Shown: piece by piece, positions 41,067 through 52,588 of the stretch
Numbering within the stretch: position 1 is the first letter of the stretch
Layout of the letters: each line of letters opens with the position of its first letter
Position numbers and translations under genes: made by a program
Notes under the pieces: model-generated
What the model saw: the letters and a program-made list of their open reading frames with translations, nothing else
What the model was told of the DNA's origin: nothing
Database searches by the model: none
Source of the DNA: Pictodentalium vernedei
Lineage: Eukaryota; Mollusca; Scaphopoda; Dentaliida; Dentaliidae
Length of the DNA stretch: 64,000 bases
Direction: 5' to 3'
NCBI GenBank assembly: GCA_031216915.1
Contig: CM062296.1
Coordinates: forward strand, 449,190,287 to 449,254,286

Positions 41067-43271
41067 TATAAATTTAAAGTAATTTGTATATTTTTTATAC
41101 TTACCAATGGCCCAGACTCAGCTGGTGCAACCTCAACATTTTCAAGGGCCAAACACAAATTTTGAACTCCCCAATCCCCCAAATTTGCACACAACAAAAA
41201 TTAAAAGTCCTATCTGGTCCTCCATACTTTCAGTACTTGCACATGCACAGTATCCAGGAAGAGACCAGAATTGGTGCCAACACCATTCTTTGTAGACAAG
41301 CCTACTAAAGTGATAACTCAGCGGGGAGGTATGAGTACCCACTCATGGGAGGGCCATCCCCATCTGGGCCATTGGTAAGTAAAAAAAATATACAAATTAC
41401 TTTAAATTTATAATATTTTTATACTACAACCAAAGGCCCAGACTTAGCTGAATCGTAAAAAGGAGGAGGGCCTAGGACTTAAAGAAATAGCAGACCAAAA
41501 TACAGCTCCTTAGCCTGCATTCCAAGGTGAAAAGGAGATAAAATTTTAAAAGAAATTACATGTATGTCTCTCAAAACAATAATAGAGAAGTCATATAATC
41601 AAAATAAGGAGCCATACTCAAGTAATTCTGTATTCTTAGCATGAATGATTATGTTAATTGGGTTTAATGAGCCCCCAATTTTTAGGCTAGTCTGGACTAA
41701 GCCACTTAAATCAGGATGGCATGTTCGAGAGCCAGAGACTAACACCCACAAACACATGCCATATGTATAATAAACAAGCTGTATCTAAGATCAGCAATAA
41801 TCTTCAGACAAAAACAGCTTCACTCATAGTTACATACTTATTATCAGGCCAGAAGAGTTGAAGAAAAATCACCCTCCCCCCCCCCCCCTTTTTTTTGAAG
41901 GAATATTCTTCAAAACAAAGAGGGAAGCACTCTGGAATCAGTGAAAAGCGGTACCAAATAATCTACATATATTCGCCCAGCAGGCACCCAGTTATTAATT
42001 ATTATTAATTATTGGTGCTTAATGCCACCTCAGTAGCTAAGGCTATTGTGGCAATCCTGGTTATTAAAAGTGCAAGCTTCTAACATATGCTGGAATCGGA
42101 ATTCGTAGATAGGTTGAAAACCGGTGATATAACATGTACAACCTTAAACTTGTCCAATTAAATCCGAATGGAAAATTATCTGTTAGAGCAAATACACTTC
42201 TGAGGCAACAAACAGGCGACCCCGTACAGGTGCACAATTAATTCCAATAATGAAACTCCAATTGAACCATGCGAATATACGAGAATATATGACAATAGGA
42301 ATTCTCCTGTGTACCATCTCTGGTAGGAAGCTGGATTCAGAACTTGGAGTGGGCTATGATTAACAGACCCGTCACGTACCACCCCCCAAATAATTCATTG
42401 TACCCTAGGTTCGTTACAACCAATGACTGTTTAGAAAAGAATATACTACTCCGAATAATGAAGCCAAAATTGAGAATGTATGCATAGACGGCCTATTGGA
42501 AATTCCATAACTGATCAAACTAGCCCCAAAATTCTCATAAGCTCTATAAAACAGAGCAAGAATTTTATAGAATCTATCCAATAATGCATCTGCCTAATAA
42601 ATACACATATTATGGATGTGAGCAACAGAATCCCACATCTGAATACAGCATGTATCCATGATATGACCGAGTGATACCAAACTCGTCACATTTCGGATGG
42701 GTGCTCCTACTCATTGAAGTTTCTCACAACACAAAACAGTCGTCCCTGACTGTTAACGGGAAGGAGAATGCTCTGCACTCACGATCTGACCCCAGATCTT
42801 GCCGAGTTATTCATCTTAGAAACTTCTAGGCTAATCCCTAAACAAAAATATAGTTTATGACCCCTCTTTGGAACGAGCTCATCGAGCTCGTTCCAATGAG
42901 GGGTCATAACCTATGTTTTTGAGACAAAAAATGAAAAACCTATGTTTTTGAGACAAAAAATGAAAAAAATTAGTTATTCAAGAATTTTGTTTGCAAGTAT
43001 CGTCTGCTTTTCATGTTAGGTAAAGGGTTAAAGCACAGATGTCAGTTGAGATGTTCACTGACTTAGGGCCAAACAAAGAAGGGTGTTTGTGCCTCTTCCT
43101 GGGTACTGTGCATGCGCAACTTCTAAAAGTATAGAGGACCAGATAGAACTTTTAATTTTCATTGGTGTATGCAAATTTGGGGGATTGGGGGGGTTCAAAA
43201 TTTGTGTTTGGCCCTTAATAATGTTGAGGTTGCGCCAGCTAAGTCTGGGCCATTGGGTGTAGTATAAAAAT
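41067..43271 (-). mobile_element. Deleted, non-autonomous DIRS derivative (subfamily B), 2.2 kb
   Basis: Left terminus ATAAATTTAAAGTAATTT, ICR near 41367-41450, C-tract and 3' region to about 41935, then right inverted repeat 43036-43271 (GGGCCAAACAAAGAAG to GTAGTATAAAAA). No open recombinase, RT or gag. Part of 42100-42830 resembles a badly decayed RT region (for example GACGGCCTATTGGAA against ACCGCCCCATCGGAA), which is only a suggestion. A type B MITE is inserted at 42840-43035. Confidence 0.75.
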
Positions 43272-43724
43272 ATAAGATTCCAAATTCAGACAGCAGTAAC
43301 ATGTTTCAATCCATTTCTATCCTATCTGTTATAAATGCCAAACTATAGTAAACATAAAATGTTAAAAAAAGCCTCGCTGGAACCATGTCAACTTTATCAA
43401 AAGAATAAACAGATAGTCCGATGTTGGGATAAAAAACATTAAACATCAGATGGTATCCAGATTAATAACTCTGATACTAAATTTTTTTCTATTGCTCATT
43501 GGAAAAAATATCTGTGGAGGGAATTACATAGCAGCTATATACATTAGGTTTTCAGTTGTTCATGATGTGAGCTATTACAATTTATTGCTGAAGACTTCTC
43601 AGCTGAAGATAAATTTATTATGTCTGATACTTTGAGTATGCATATGGCATTTAATTTTCTTTTTGCCAAGAAATGGAAAACTTTTAGCATATATGCAAAT
43701 AATAAGTATGCTAAGAAAACTTCC

Positions 43725-44575
43725 AGTAGCATTTACAGAGCAAACTATCCTCTATTACCCAAAGGAAGGAAGAAAGGCCTGCCACCATCACTATGAAGAG
43801 TTTCAGTAGCATTTACAGAGCAAACTATCCCCTATTACCCAAAGGAAGGAAGTAAGACCTGCCACCATCACTATGATGAGTTTCTGTAGCATTTACAGAG
43901 CAAACTATCTCCTCTTACCCAAAGGAAGAAAGAAAGGTCTGCCACCATCACTATAAAGAGTTTCAGTAGCAGTTACAGAGCAAACTATCCCCTCTTACCC
44001 AAAGAAAGGAACAGGCTTGCCACCAACACTCTGAAGAGTTTCTGTAGCATTTACAGAGCAAATTATCCTCTATTACCCAAAGGACAGAAGAAAGGCTTGC
44101 CACCATCACTATGAAGAGCTTCAGAAGCATTTACAGAGCAATCTATCCCCATTACCCAAAGGAAGGAAGAAAGGCCTGCCACCAACACTAAGAACAGTTT
44201 TTGCAGCATTTACAGAGCAAACTATCCCCTATTACACAAAGGAAGGAGGAAAGGCCTCCCACCAACACTATGAAGAGTTTCGGTAGATTACAGACTACAG
44301 AGCAAACTATCCCCTATTATCCAAAGGAAGGAAGGAAAGGCTGCTACCATCACTAAGACCCTCAGTAACTTTCATAGAACAAACTCTCTCCTATTATCCA
44401 ATAAAGGAAGGAAGGGCTGCAATCAACACTGAGATGACTTTCAGTAGCTCTTACAGGGCAAACTATTCCCTATTATCCATAGGCAGGAAGGAAGAACTGC
44501 CACCAAAACTATGAAAACTTTCAGAAGCTTTAATATATCAAACTATCCTCTATTGTCCAAAGGAAAGAAGGAATT
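43725..44575. repeat. 80-bp minisatellite, about 10.5 units
   Basis: The landmark ATTTACAGAGCAAACTATCC recurs at 43731, 43811, 43891, 43971, 44049, 44129 and 44209, then with more change to about 44529. The unit also contains ACCCAAAGGAAGGAAG and CTGCCACCATCACTATGA. Later units are more diverged. No reading frame stays open across it. Confidence 0.9.
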
Positions 44576-44774
44576 TTATTTCTTTCCAGTAATTTTAGCT
44601 TCAGTTGTTTTAACCATTTACCCAACATAATGGCTCTATCTGACCAGCATTTTTCACAAAAAATCACTTCAAAATTCATTTTTTTTAAAATATTTGCCTC
44701 CAAAACATAGGTTTGAACCTTTAACTGGAAACAGCTCCCACCAGTGTTAGGTAAAGAGTTAAAAACACTTCAAT

Positions 44775-45030
44775 AGCCAGGATCATATTGCACTGGACAG
44801 TTTTATGGGTGGAGAAGACCAGATTCACCTTAGGAGAATCACCAAGCAGCAGCAAGCAATTTACTAACCAATCACAAGCAGAGACATGTGCATGATCAGC
44901 ATTCCATTTACATTATCACAACATGCCCCTCAACTCCCACACAGGCGACTGGAGTAAGTGCCTTGTTCAAGGAGACAACACAAATGACTCTTTCACAACT
45001 TTATCACTGCTGGGAAATACTGCCCCAACC
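44775..45030 (-). mobile_element. SINE fragment, diverged
   Basis: Shares GGACAGTTTTATGGGTGGAG, AATCACCAAGCAGCAGCAAG and AAGTGCCTTGTTCAAGGAG with the other copies; the middle is diverged and the head absent. Shorter fragments lie at 36708-36785 (plus; CTAAGCCTGCTTGTGTGG) and 35205-35265 (GTTCGGACAGTTTTATGG). Confidence 0.5.
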
Positions 45031-45639
45031 TCACCACCCTTCTAGGAATACATAATTTTCCTGTATTCTAGTGATAAATTGTGCATTTACTTTATAGTAT
45101 CTTGTTTGACAGAGCTCATGGAGATCTGTCAAACAAGATATAATACATTAACTCTTAACCCACCAAGTATTTTTTAAATATTTTTCATCACATCTAGTAA
45201 TGGTTGCTTCTGGAAGAATACCTATACCTGTCACAAAGCCAAAGAAAATTAGAATATTATTTCTATGGGAACAATTTTAAGTCTTTTAACCCTTACACCA
45301 CACAAATCGATCAAATCATCCCAGCATAGACAAAAAACATAGGAAATGCCCTTACATTTTTCTTTTTGAATTCTTTTTGTTTTTATATTTTGCTTCAAAA
45401 CAAAGTTTGTGATCCACCAATGGAACAAAATCCTTAAATATGTTCCAGTGGGGGTCAAAAATTATGTTTTGGGAGCAAAAATGGCAATTGTTAGTTACTG
45501 AAGAAACAAATTTTACAAGGGTGATCCACCAGTTGTATCAGATAATGGGTTCCATTAAAAACAAGTGCAATGCCAAGCGTGGCATATGCCCCCTCTTGCA
45601 TTATATGGATAGAATGACAAAAAAAACCCCAAGATCAGT

Positions 45640-46120
45640 CTTGCAGAACTTTAGTTATAGAGCAGAAACCAATTTTGAGTGTATTTAACATTGGAGGTCA
45701 CTGTGACCTTGGCCTTTGACACATCATGGTCAAAATAAATAAGCTTTTTCCACTCATCATACTTAACCCACATATGAAGTTTGATAAAGATCTGGTTGGT
45801 AGAACTTTAGTTGTAGAGTGGAAACCAATTTCAAGTGTATTTAACATTGGAGGTCATTGTGACCTTGACCTTTGGCACACCATGCACAAAATAAATAGGC
45901 TTCTTCCACTCATCATACCTAACCCACATATGAAGTTTGGTAAAGATCCAGTTCGTAGAACTTTAGTTATAGAGCAAAAACCAATTTCAAGTGTATTTAA
46001 CATTGGAGGTCACTGTGACCTTGACCTTTAGTACATCATGGTTAAAATAAATAGGCTTCTTCCAATCATCATACCTAACCCACATATGAAGTTTGGTAAA
46101 GATCCAGTTGCTAGAACGTT
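45640..46120 (+). repeat. 156-bp tandem repeat, about three units, open in one frame
   Basis: AGAACTTTAGTT recurs near 45644, 45801, 45957 and 46112, so the unit is 155-156 bp (52 codons). The plus-strand frame at 45726-46031 repeats KPISSVFNIGGHCDLDL. The unit holds CATTGGAGGTCACTGTGACC and GACCTTGACCTTT-like text. I take it as a repeat, not a gene. Confidence 0.8.
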
Positions 46121-46344
46121 AGTTAATTGATGGAATGCAAAAAGTTAATGGACGGATGACGGATGACGGGAATGGTGATAACATAATACCCCCTCCTCAA
46201 AGAGGCCGGGGGCATAACAAATCATGTTTAAGGAATGTATTCATCAACAGTAACGACAATATTTCGGAAAAACAATTTATTCTTCAATTTCATAAGTTTA
46301 AATATAAAGCAAACAAAGTACATTATGGTAACATGCTAACATAC

Positions 46345-46448
46345 CTGGTGGATCTGGAATGATTTCATCCAATGACAACTTTTGGGGCACTAACCCAGAT
46401 GCAGATTTTATTCCAATATCAAGTTTATTGTTTGTCTGCTTAAATTCC
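46345..46448 (-). CDS. Host gene exon 3
   Basis: 104 bp, acceptor TATTTCAG and donor GTATGT (46339-46344). It encodes EFKQTNNKLDIGIKSASGLV and then PQKLSLDEIIPDPP. One base is left over and forms an Ala codon with the first two bases of the next exon. Confidence 0.85.
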
Positions 46449-46829
46449 CTGAAATACAAATGAAATGACTGAACTGGCAAGATGAAAATATAAGCAAGTT
46501 AAAAAAAATATAATATATAAAAAAAAGTTAAAAAATTTATAGTAATTTATATATTTTTTATACTTACCAATGACCCAGACTTAGCTGGTGCTAACTCTAA
46601 CAAAACCAGGGCCAAACACAAATTTTAGCCCCCAATCCCCAAAATTTGCATCCAAAACAAAAAGAAATCATGTCCTATAGGACCTCCATACTTCGCCCCT
46701 ACTGCGTATGCGCAGTGTCAAGGACGTTCTGAAATTGGCGCCAATTATCATTCTTACTGGCAGTGCCTGGTCAGCGCTATGTACTCAGCGGGGAGGCAAG
46801 AGTTCCCAACTCCTGGGAGGGCCATCCCC

Positions 46830-46917
46830 GTCTGGGTCATTGGTAAGTATAAAAAATATATAAATTACTATAAATTTTTTAACATTTTTATACTGTACCA
46901 ATGACCCAGACTTAGCT
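46830..46917. repeat. DIRS copy 4 internal complementary region
   Basis: Complement of the left terminus to 46883, then complement of the right terminus (ATTTTTATACTGTACC) to 46917. Same join point as in copies 2 and 3. Confidence 0.9.
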
Positions 46918-47404
46918 GAATAGTAAAAAGGCTGGAGGGCCTAGGACATAGAGGAAAATCCAATAAGCTCAACTATATAATAAAGAGGCAACCCCTTAAG
47001 GAGAAAAGGAGTATTAGGCTTTACATGTATCTTTCTTATTTAATATTAAATTAGAAAGATACAATACCCTTTATAATTGAGCACAATAACATTCATGTTC
47101 TCTATTAACATCCAGTATAACCCTTATACTAATTATTTTTAAAGTAAGCCAATAAATAAAGTTTGTCCAGAGAATTGAGACTCTTTATAATCTTTTAAAA
47201 GTGTCCGAGTATTGCATATTAAAGCCCGTTTGACACTTGACATATACAAATGCTTCACACCGAGCTACTCTTTAAAAATATGACATGAATGAATTTTAAC
47301 ATTAATATTACACTTTAAAACCATCCCGGAAGCGACTCAGAAATACTGACTTTGGAGGAGGCATTCCCTTGCTTTTCACTATAAAGCAGGTGACCTAAGG
47401 GAAC

Positions 47405-47442
<38 letters not shown>

Positions 47443-47544
47443 CCCCCTTCCCCTTGCCCTGGGTCAAATAGCCCAGAGCGAAGAGGGCAGCCGGACGGAG
47501 TCACTGCCGGAACAGAAAGCCTGCATAACTATAGTTGCAACTGT

Positions 47545-48650
47545 TTAGTGGACGACATTCTGAGCAACAGATAACGGACCTAAACAATGCAGGTTTCCAG
47601 AAATGGACTCAATATTTCTGAGATAAAAATTCGTGAATGTGGATGGCTGAGACCAATAAGCAGCCTTCATTAAATCTGTAATAGCAATACTATTAGCATA
47701 AGCCCAAGAAGTAGCAAGAGCTCTTACTTCATGAGCGGAAATCTTAAGCACAGACTGCTGAGAAGAAGATAAACTCTCATAAGCAGTACGGATAGTTAAT
47801 TGAATCCATCTAGCAATAGAATGGACCGAAATGTCCTTTCTATTAGGCATCAGAGACAGAAAGAAACGTTTTCGTCCCTTTCTGATAAACTGAGATCTCT
47901 GTTTATAGATACGTAACACTCTAACAGGACAGAGTAAAGGCCTACGCCCGTCTGAAGACGGAAGAGCCTTAATAACAATAGGTTCCGGATATTTATTAGG
48001 AGCCTGATTCTTAGCTAAAAAACCCACATTAGTAATGAAGGTGATAGTGTTCCCGACACTACGATAGTGAGAATCATCCACCGACAGTGCATGAAGCTCA
48101 CTGACTCTTCTAGCAGAAGAGAAAGCTAAGAGAAAAGCTGTCTTATAAGATAAGAATTTGAAATCTACTGTCCCAAGAGGTTCAAATGGCTTTTCCTTCA
48201 ATTTAAGAAGAACCCAAGCTAAATTCCATTTAGGAATTAACCTAAGAGTTCTGGGTCTATTTATCGAGAAGTTTCTAACCAACTTAGATAAAGAGACATT
48301 AGATCCAATTTGTAAACTATCATGATGTGCATAGGTATCAGATAACATAGACCTATAACCCTTAATAGTAACAGGCTGCAGTTTGATTTCGTCAAACAAG
48401 TATACTAGAAAGTTTGCAATGTCTGGTATAGAGGGATCGAAAATATCTACAGAATGATCCCTACACCAACGACGAAAAACCTTCCACTTAGCCGCATAGT
48501 TTAGCTAGAGGTCCTCCTACAGTTAGACATCGCGTCCACTGCTCGTCCTGTAAAGTGCTTGCCATGCAAGAAGGACCGCACAACGGAAAAACGTGAAGGT
48601 TGAGACCTTGCAGGTTGTGATGGAGTTGAGCGATTTCCCCTGCGAAAGAA
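47545..48650 (-). pseudogene. DIRS copy 4 tyrosine recombinase, frame-shifted at its N-terminal side
   Basis: Open from 48399 to 47545 with SARRVSELHALSVDDSHYRS, HEVRALATSWAYANS and FTNFYLRN. A 4-bp deletion near 48505 relative to copy 3, plus an indel near 48628, disconnect it from the upstream gag-frame ORF. The catalytic boxes are intact but the full ORF is broken. Confidence 0.8.
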
Positions 48651-50590
48651 GATCCTCCCGTGGAGGAAGCTTTCGCGGTAGGTCCCACAACAGACACCTG
48701 AGTAGATTTATCCACGGTCTCTGTGGAGACAGAGATGCTACCAACAGAATCTTGCATTGAGATTGTTTTATCTTTAGCAATACTTGCTGAATTAACGGCG
48801 CTGGAGGATACGCATATCCTATCATTCCGTCCCAAGGGATCGACAGAGCGTCTACTGCAAATGCTCTTGGATCCGGACACGGAGACACATACGTCTGCAA
48901 CTGATTGTTGAGATGTGTCGCAAATAAGTCTATCATTGGCCGTTCCCATTGGTAGCAAATCTGATTGAATACTTGTTTGTTGAGAGTCCACTCCGACGGC
49001 AACAAGCGACCCTTTCGTGAAAGGGAGTCTGCTAGCACATTCAGACGACCCGGTATGTGACGGACCGAAAGAAGAACCTGATGTTCTAGCGCAAACAGAA
49101 GGATTCTTTCCGTTAGATTGAACAACGGAACTGAATGAGTGCCTCCCTGATTCCGTATATACGCCACTACTGTCGTATTGTCGGATAGGATTTGGACATG
49201 AGCATTGTGAATAATGTCCATCCAATGACATAACGCAAGCCAAATTGACATCATTTCCTTGATGTTTATATGCTTGCCCAGGAATTGCGGATCCCAAAGA
49301 CCCTGGCATCTCGAATCCGTTGGGATCAATGATGCACCCCAACCTGTTTGACTGGCATCCGTCATAATGGTAAAACTCGGATCCGGCAACTGCAGCGGAA
49401 CTCCCTGAGTTAACCACTGAATGTTTGCCCAAGTCTGAATCTCTTGTTTCACTTGATCTGACAAGAGAACATCTATGTCGAGCGAATGAATTTTCACACT
49501 CCAATTCTGAGTCAAGAAAATTTGGAGAGGACGCGTGCGTAACCGCCCCATCGGAATGAGATCCGCAGCGGCTCCGCACAGACCTATCAGTCTCATAAAT
49601 TCTCTCGCTGTGACTTTGTCTGCGTGCAGACAATAGCGAGCGTAACAACTGACTAATTTCGCTCTGGTTAACGGCAGACAAACGAGATTGTTGTGCGTCT
49701 CGAAGCTCATTCCCAGATGTGTGAATGACTTGGACGGCACCAGATCCGACTTCTCCTCGTTTACTATAAAACCGAGACGTCGGAGCAATAGAAGTAGATT
49801 CTGAACATCGTTCTGAAGCGTTAACTCGTTGCCGTACCTCTGAAGAATGTCGTCCAGGTAGGCCGACGTTACCGCAGACGAATGAGCTCGGAAATAGATC
49901 ATTACCGAGTTCATTACCCGAGTGAAAGCCCAGGGTGCTAGATTCAATCCGAAGCACATCGCCCGGAATTGATACACCACTCCTAGGACTGCGAAGCGTA
50001 GATACTTTCTGAATGTCGGATGTACCATGACGTGAAAGTACGCATCTTTGAGATCTATGCTTGTTGCATAATCGTTCACCCGAATACTCGCTCTGACCGA
50101 CCGAATCGTCTCCATATAAAACTTCGGAGCGACGATCAGCTTGTTTATCCAGCTCAAATCTATGACTGGACGGAACGAGCTGTCTGGTTTCGGAACCAGA
50201 AACAGATGGCTGTAGAATCCCGGAGTCTCCTGGTTTTCTACGACCTCTACCGCGTTCTTCATTAAAAGAGACTGCACCTCTGATAAAAGAGCGTCTCTTT
50301 TCTGCGGATTTGACGGAAGTTGAGTCCACTTTGGACTTCGAGTTTATGGAGGCTTTCGTTTGAAGGATATCTTTAGACCTTCCGAAGTCACTCCTCTCAC
50401 CCAAGGGTCGTCTGTAATCGACGCCCATTCTTGTGAAAAGCTCGACAACCTTCCGCCAACCGGTACGCGATAGAGGTTTAAGCCATCACCTCCTGGACCT
50501 ACGAGGCCTGCGGTAGGAGAAACCACGTCCTCCACGACCCGCACCTCGTCCCGTCGACCTCGGGGCGTCCGACCGGTTGTCCCGGCCCGA
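48640..50590 (-). pseudogene. DIRS copy 4 RT / RNase H / methyltransferase-like, one nonsense codon
   Basis: Same domains as copy 3 (SAYLDDILQRYG, TIMTDASQTGWGA, ILSDNTTVVAY, GYAYPPAPLIQ). A TTA-to-TAA change at 50344-50346 stops translation after KRKPP, before the RT core. Upstream, the RT frame is open back to 50811 inside gag, so the gag/RT overlap is longer here than in copy 3. Confidence 0.87.
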
Positions 50591-52588
50591 AGGACGTCCC
50601 GAACGTGAGTCGCCACCTTGACGGTCTCTCGAATAAGACCAAGAGGACGCACCGGAACCTCTATAGGAACCTCTCTTGGGCGCATTAGACCCAGAAGTGC
50701 CTGTCTTATTCTTGTCTGCCGTATCCGACTTCTTAGAAGCAGATTTGAACAACAGAGAATCCGAAGCTTTCTTTGTAATTTTATCATAAATAGCAGAAAG
50801 CTTGCCGTCAAAGAGAAGTTCTCCGGAGACCGAAGCGACTCTGAGAGAGTTCTTCACCTTAGTATCCACGAGTGTGGATGTAGCTAGGGCTGCGTCACGT
50901 CTAACCAACTCCAGGTTTGCCACTGAAAGGGCGGAGTTACACGTGGAATAAGCTACTGCCCTTGAAAGAAGTCTTAAAGAGGATTGTATATCCTGAAATT
51001 CTTTCCCTTGAAGGCGCAGTGATAACGCCTTAGTAAGGTGATCTGCGTAAGATAAGGCATCTAAACTGGCTCTGTTAGACGAAATAGCTGTTTCCAACAC
51101 GGCGGTTGGAATAGAAGCCGACGACGGTAATGATAGCTCTAAGTCTTCCGCCTCGTCGTCCATACGCAGAGGAACTCTCGGAATACCCTGTCCTGCCGTG
51201 TCGAATTTATTCCTTGCATTAATGAAAGGCAGGTTGAGAGTATTGGCGGACAAGAAACCTGCTTTCCCCGTTTTGAAAGCAAGTTTAAATATAGCGTCGT
51301 TCAATAATTCAAATGTTCTTGCAACATTATTGGACTGCGACGGAAACTCGGGAGCGATGTCCCTGAACAGCTCAAAAAATTCAGAGTCCAATGACGCTAT
51401 AATCCTCTTGTCCGGAACCGCAGCAGTCTGGCCCGACGGAACAACTTGAGGGAGAAAGTGCCGGATGAAGTCCACGGCAGCTTTATGTTGTTCCGAAAGG
51501 GATAGCTCCAAATCATCCGTATCCCTTTCACCATCCGGTCGGACCTCATGATGCTCCCGGTCGTCCACCCCCGATGCTTCGGCGGAGCGTACCGACCCAG
51601 CGCCGTCGGATAATTCTCGATCCGACACCGTTTCTGTCGGCTGCTGGGATGCTGCGATAAGTTGTGCTATCTGCACAAGTACGTCCGGCATCGAGACCTG
51701 CGGAGGCGCAGTCTTTCACTGCTTCGCCGAGGGCAGCTCCGCATCTGATGGCTCCCGCATACTTTTTCTATGCGAACGTCCGGAGTCCATCGGCCTCGTG
51801 TCCCTGGCTGCCGGATGGTGTGACCTGGTCGCCGAAGAATCCCTGATCGGCGAAGCTGGTAAGATATCGGCGGTCACGCAGCCAAGGTGCGGTCGTGTGC
51901 GCTGACGAGAAGAAGAAGCCTGAGCAGTCTCCGCGGACTGCCTATACAACGGAGCGTCCCGAGCGACGGACGTATGCTCCGCTTGCGACACATTTTGTAC
52001 CACAACATCTGGTCCCAGATGTTGTTGTATGAGAGAGGGGCCTCTCTCGCTCGCGGCCCGGCTGGACCTGGACGAGCTAGGAACCGGACTCAAAGGCTTC
52101 CTCTGATCTCGCCTACTATCCGCCGTCACTGGGTGTGCACGTTGAATGTTTATAGTGCTCGCATCACCCAACATTTCCTCCTGGACCACATCGGACGAAC
52201 CCGGCTGCCGAACCATTCGGTGAATGGACGCTACACCGGGCGAGCTAGCGGACGACATTTGTTTAATCTCCATGAGCACTTTTGCCGCTAGCTCTGTATT
52301 CATTTGTGATGACGGAAGCGCACTTGCGGAAGATAACATGGAAACATCACCCTGTTCTTGTTCCTCTGAAATAGAAACTGAGAGAGTAGAGTGACCTTGC
52401 GGAGAAAGAGCCGGCATAGCCCTTTCTCCAGTAACAACATACCGTGACACACGTTTCCAATGTTTGTCATCCCAATATTGACATATAGAACTGGGATTAG
52501 TGCGAGAACACTGACTACAATTAATACAATGATCATGAAAGTCAGAGGAAGATTTCTTCCCATTACAATTTGAACAATATCCTTTCAT
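50486..52588 (-). pseudogene. DIRS copy 4 gag with one CGA-to-TGA nonsense codon
   Basis: ATG at 52588, MKGYCSNCNGKKSSSDFHDH. The frame is interrupted only at 51716-51718, where copy 3 has CGA (Arg in AKQRKT) and this copy TGA, a CpG transition. After it the frame is open to the conserved gag TGA at 50486-50488 with the same AGG AGG TGA TGG context. Confidence 0.88.

Noticed and set aside
45726..46031. 101-aa plus-strand ORF with internal repeats
   Set aside because: It is the translation of a 156-bp tandem repeat; no start context, splice sites or family support.
47406..47447. CRISPR or telomere-like tract
   Set aside because: It is a simple C homopolymer with a counterpart in every DIRS copy.
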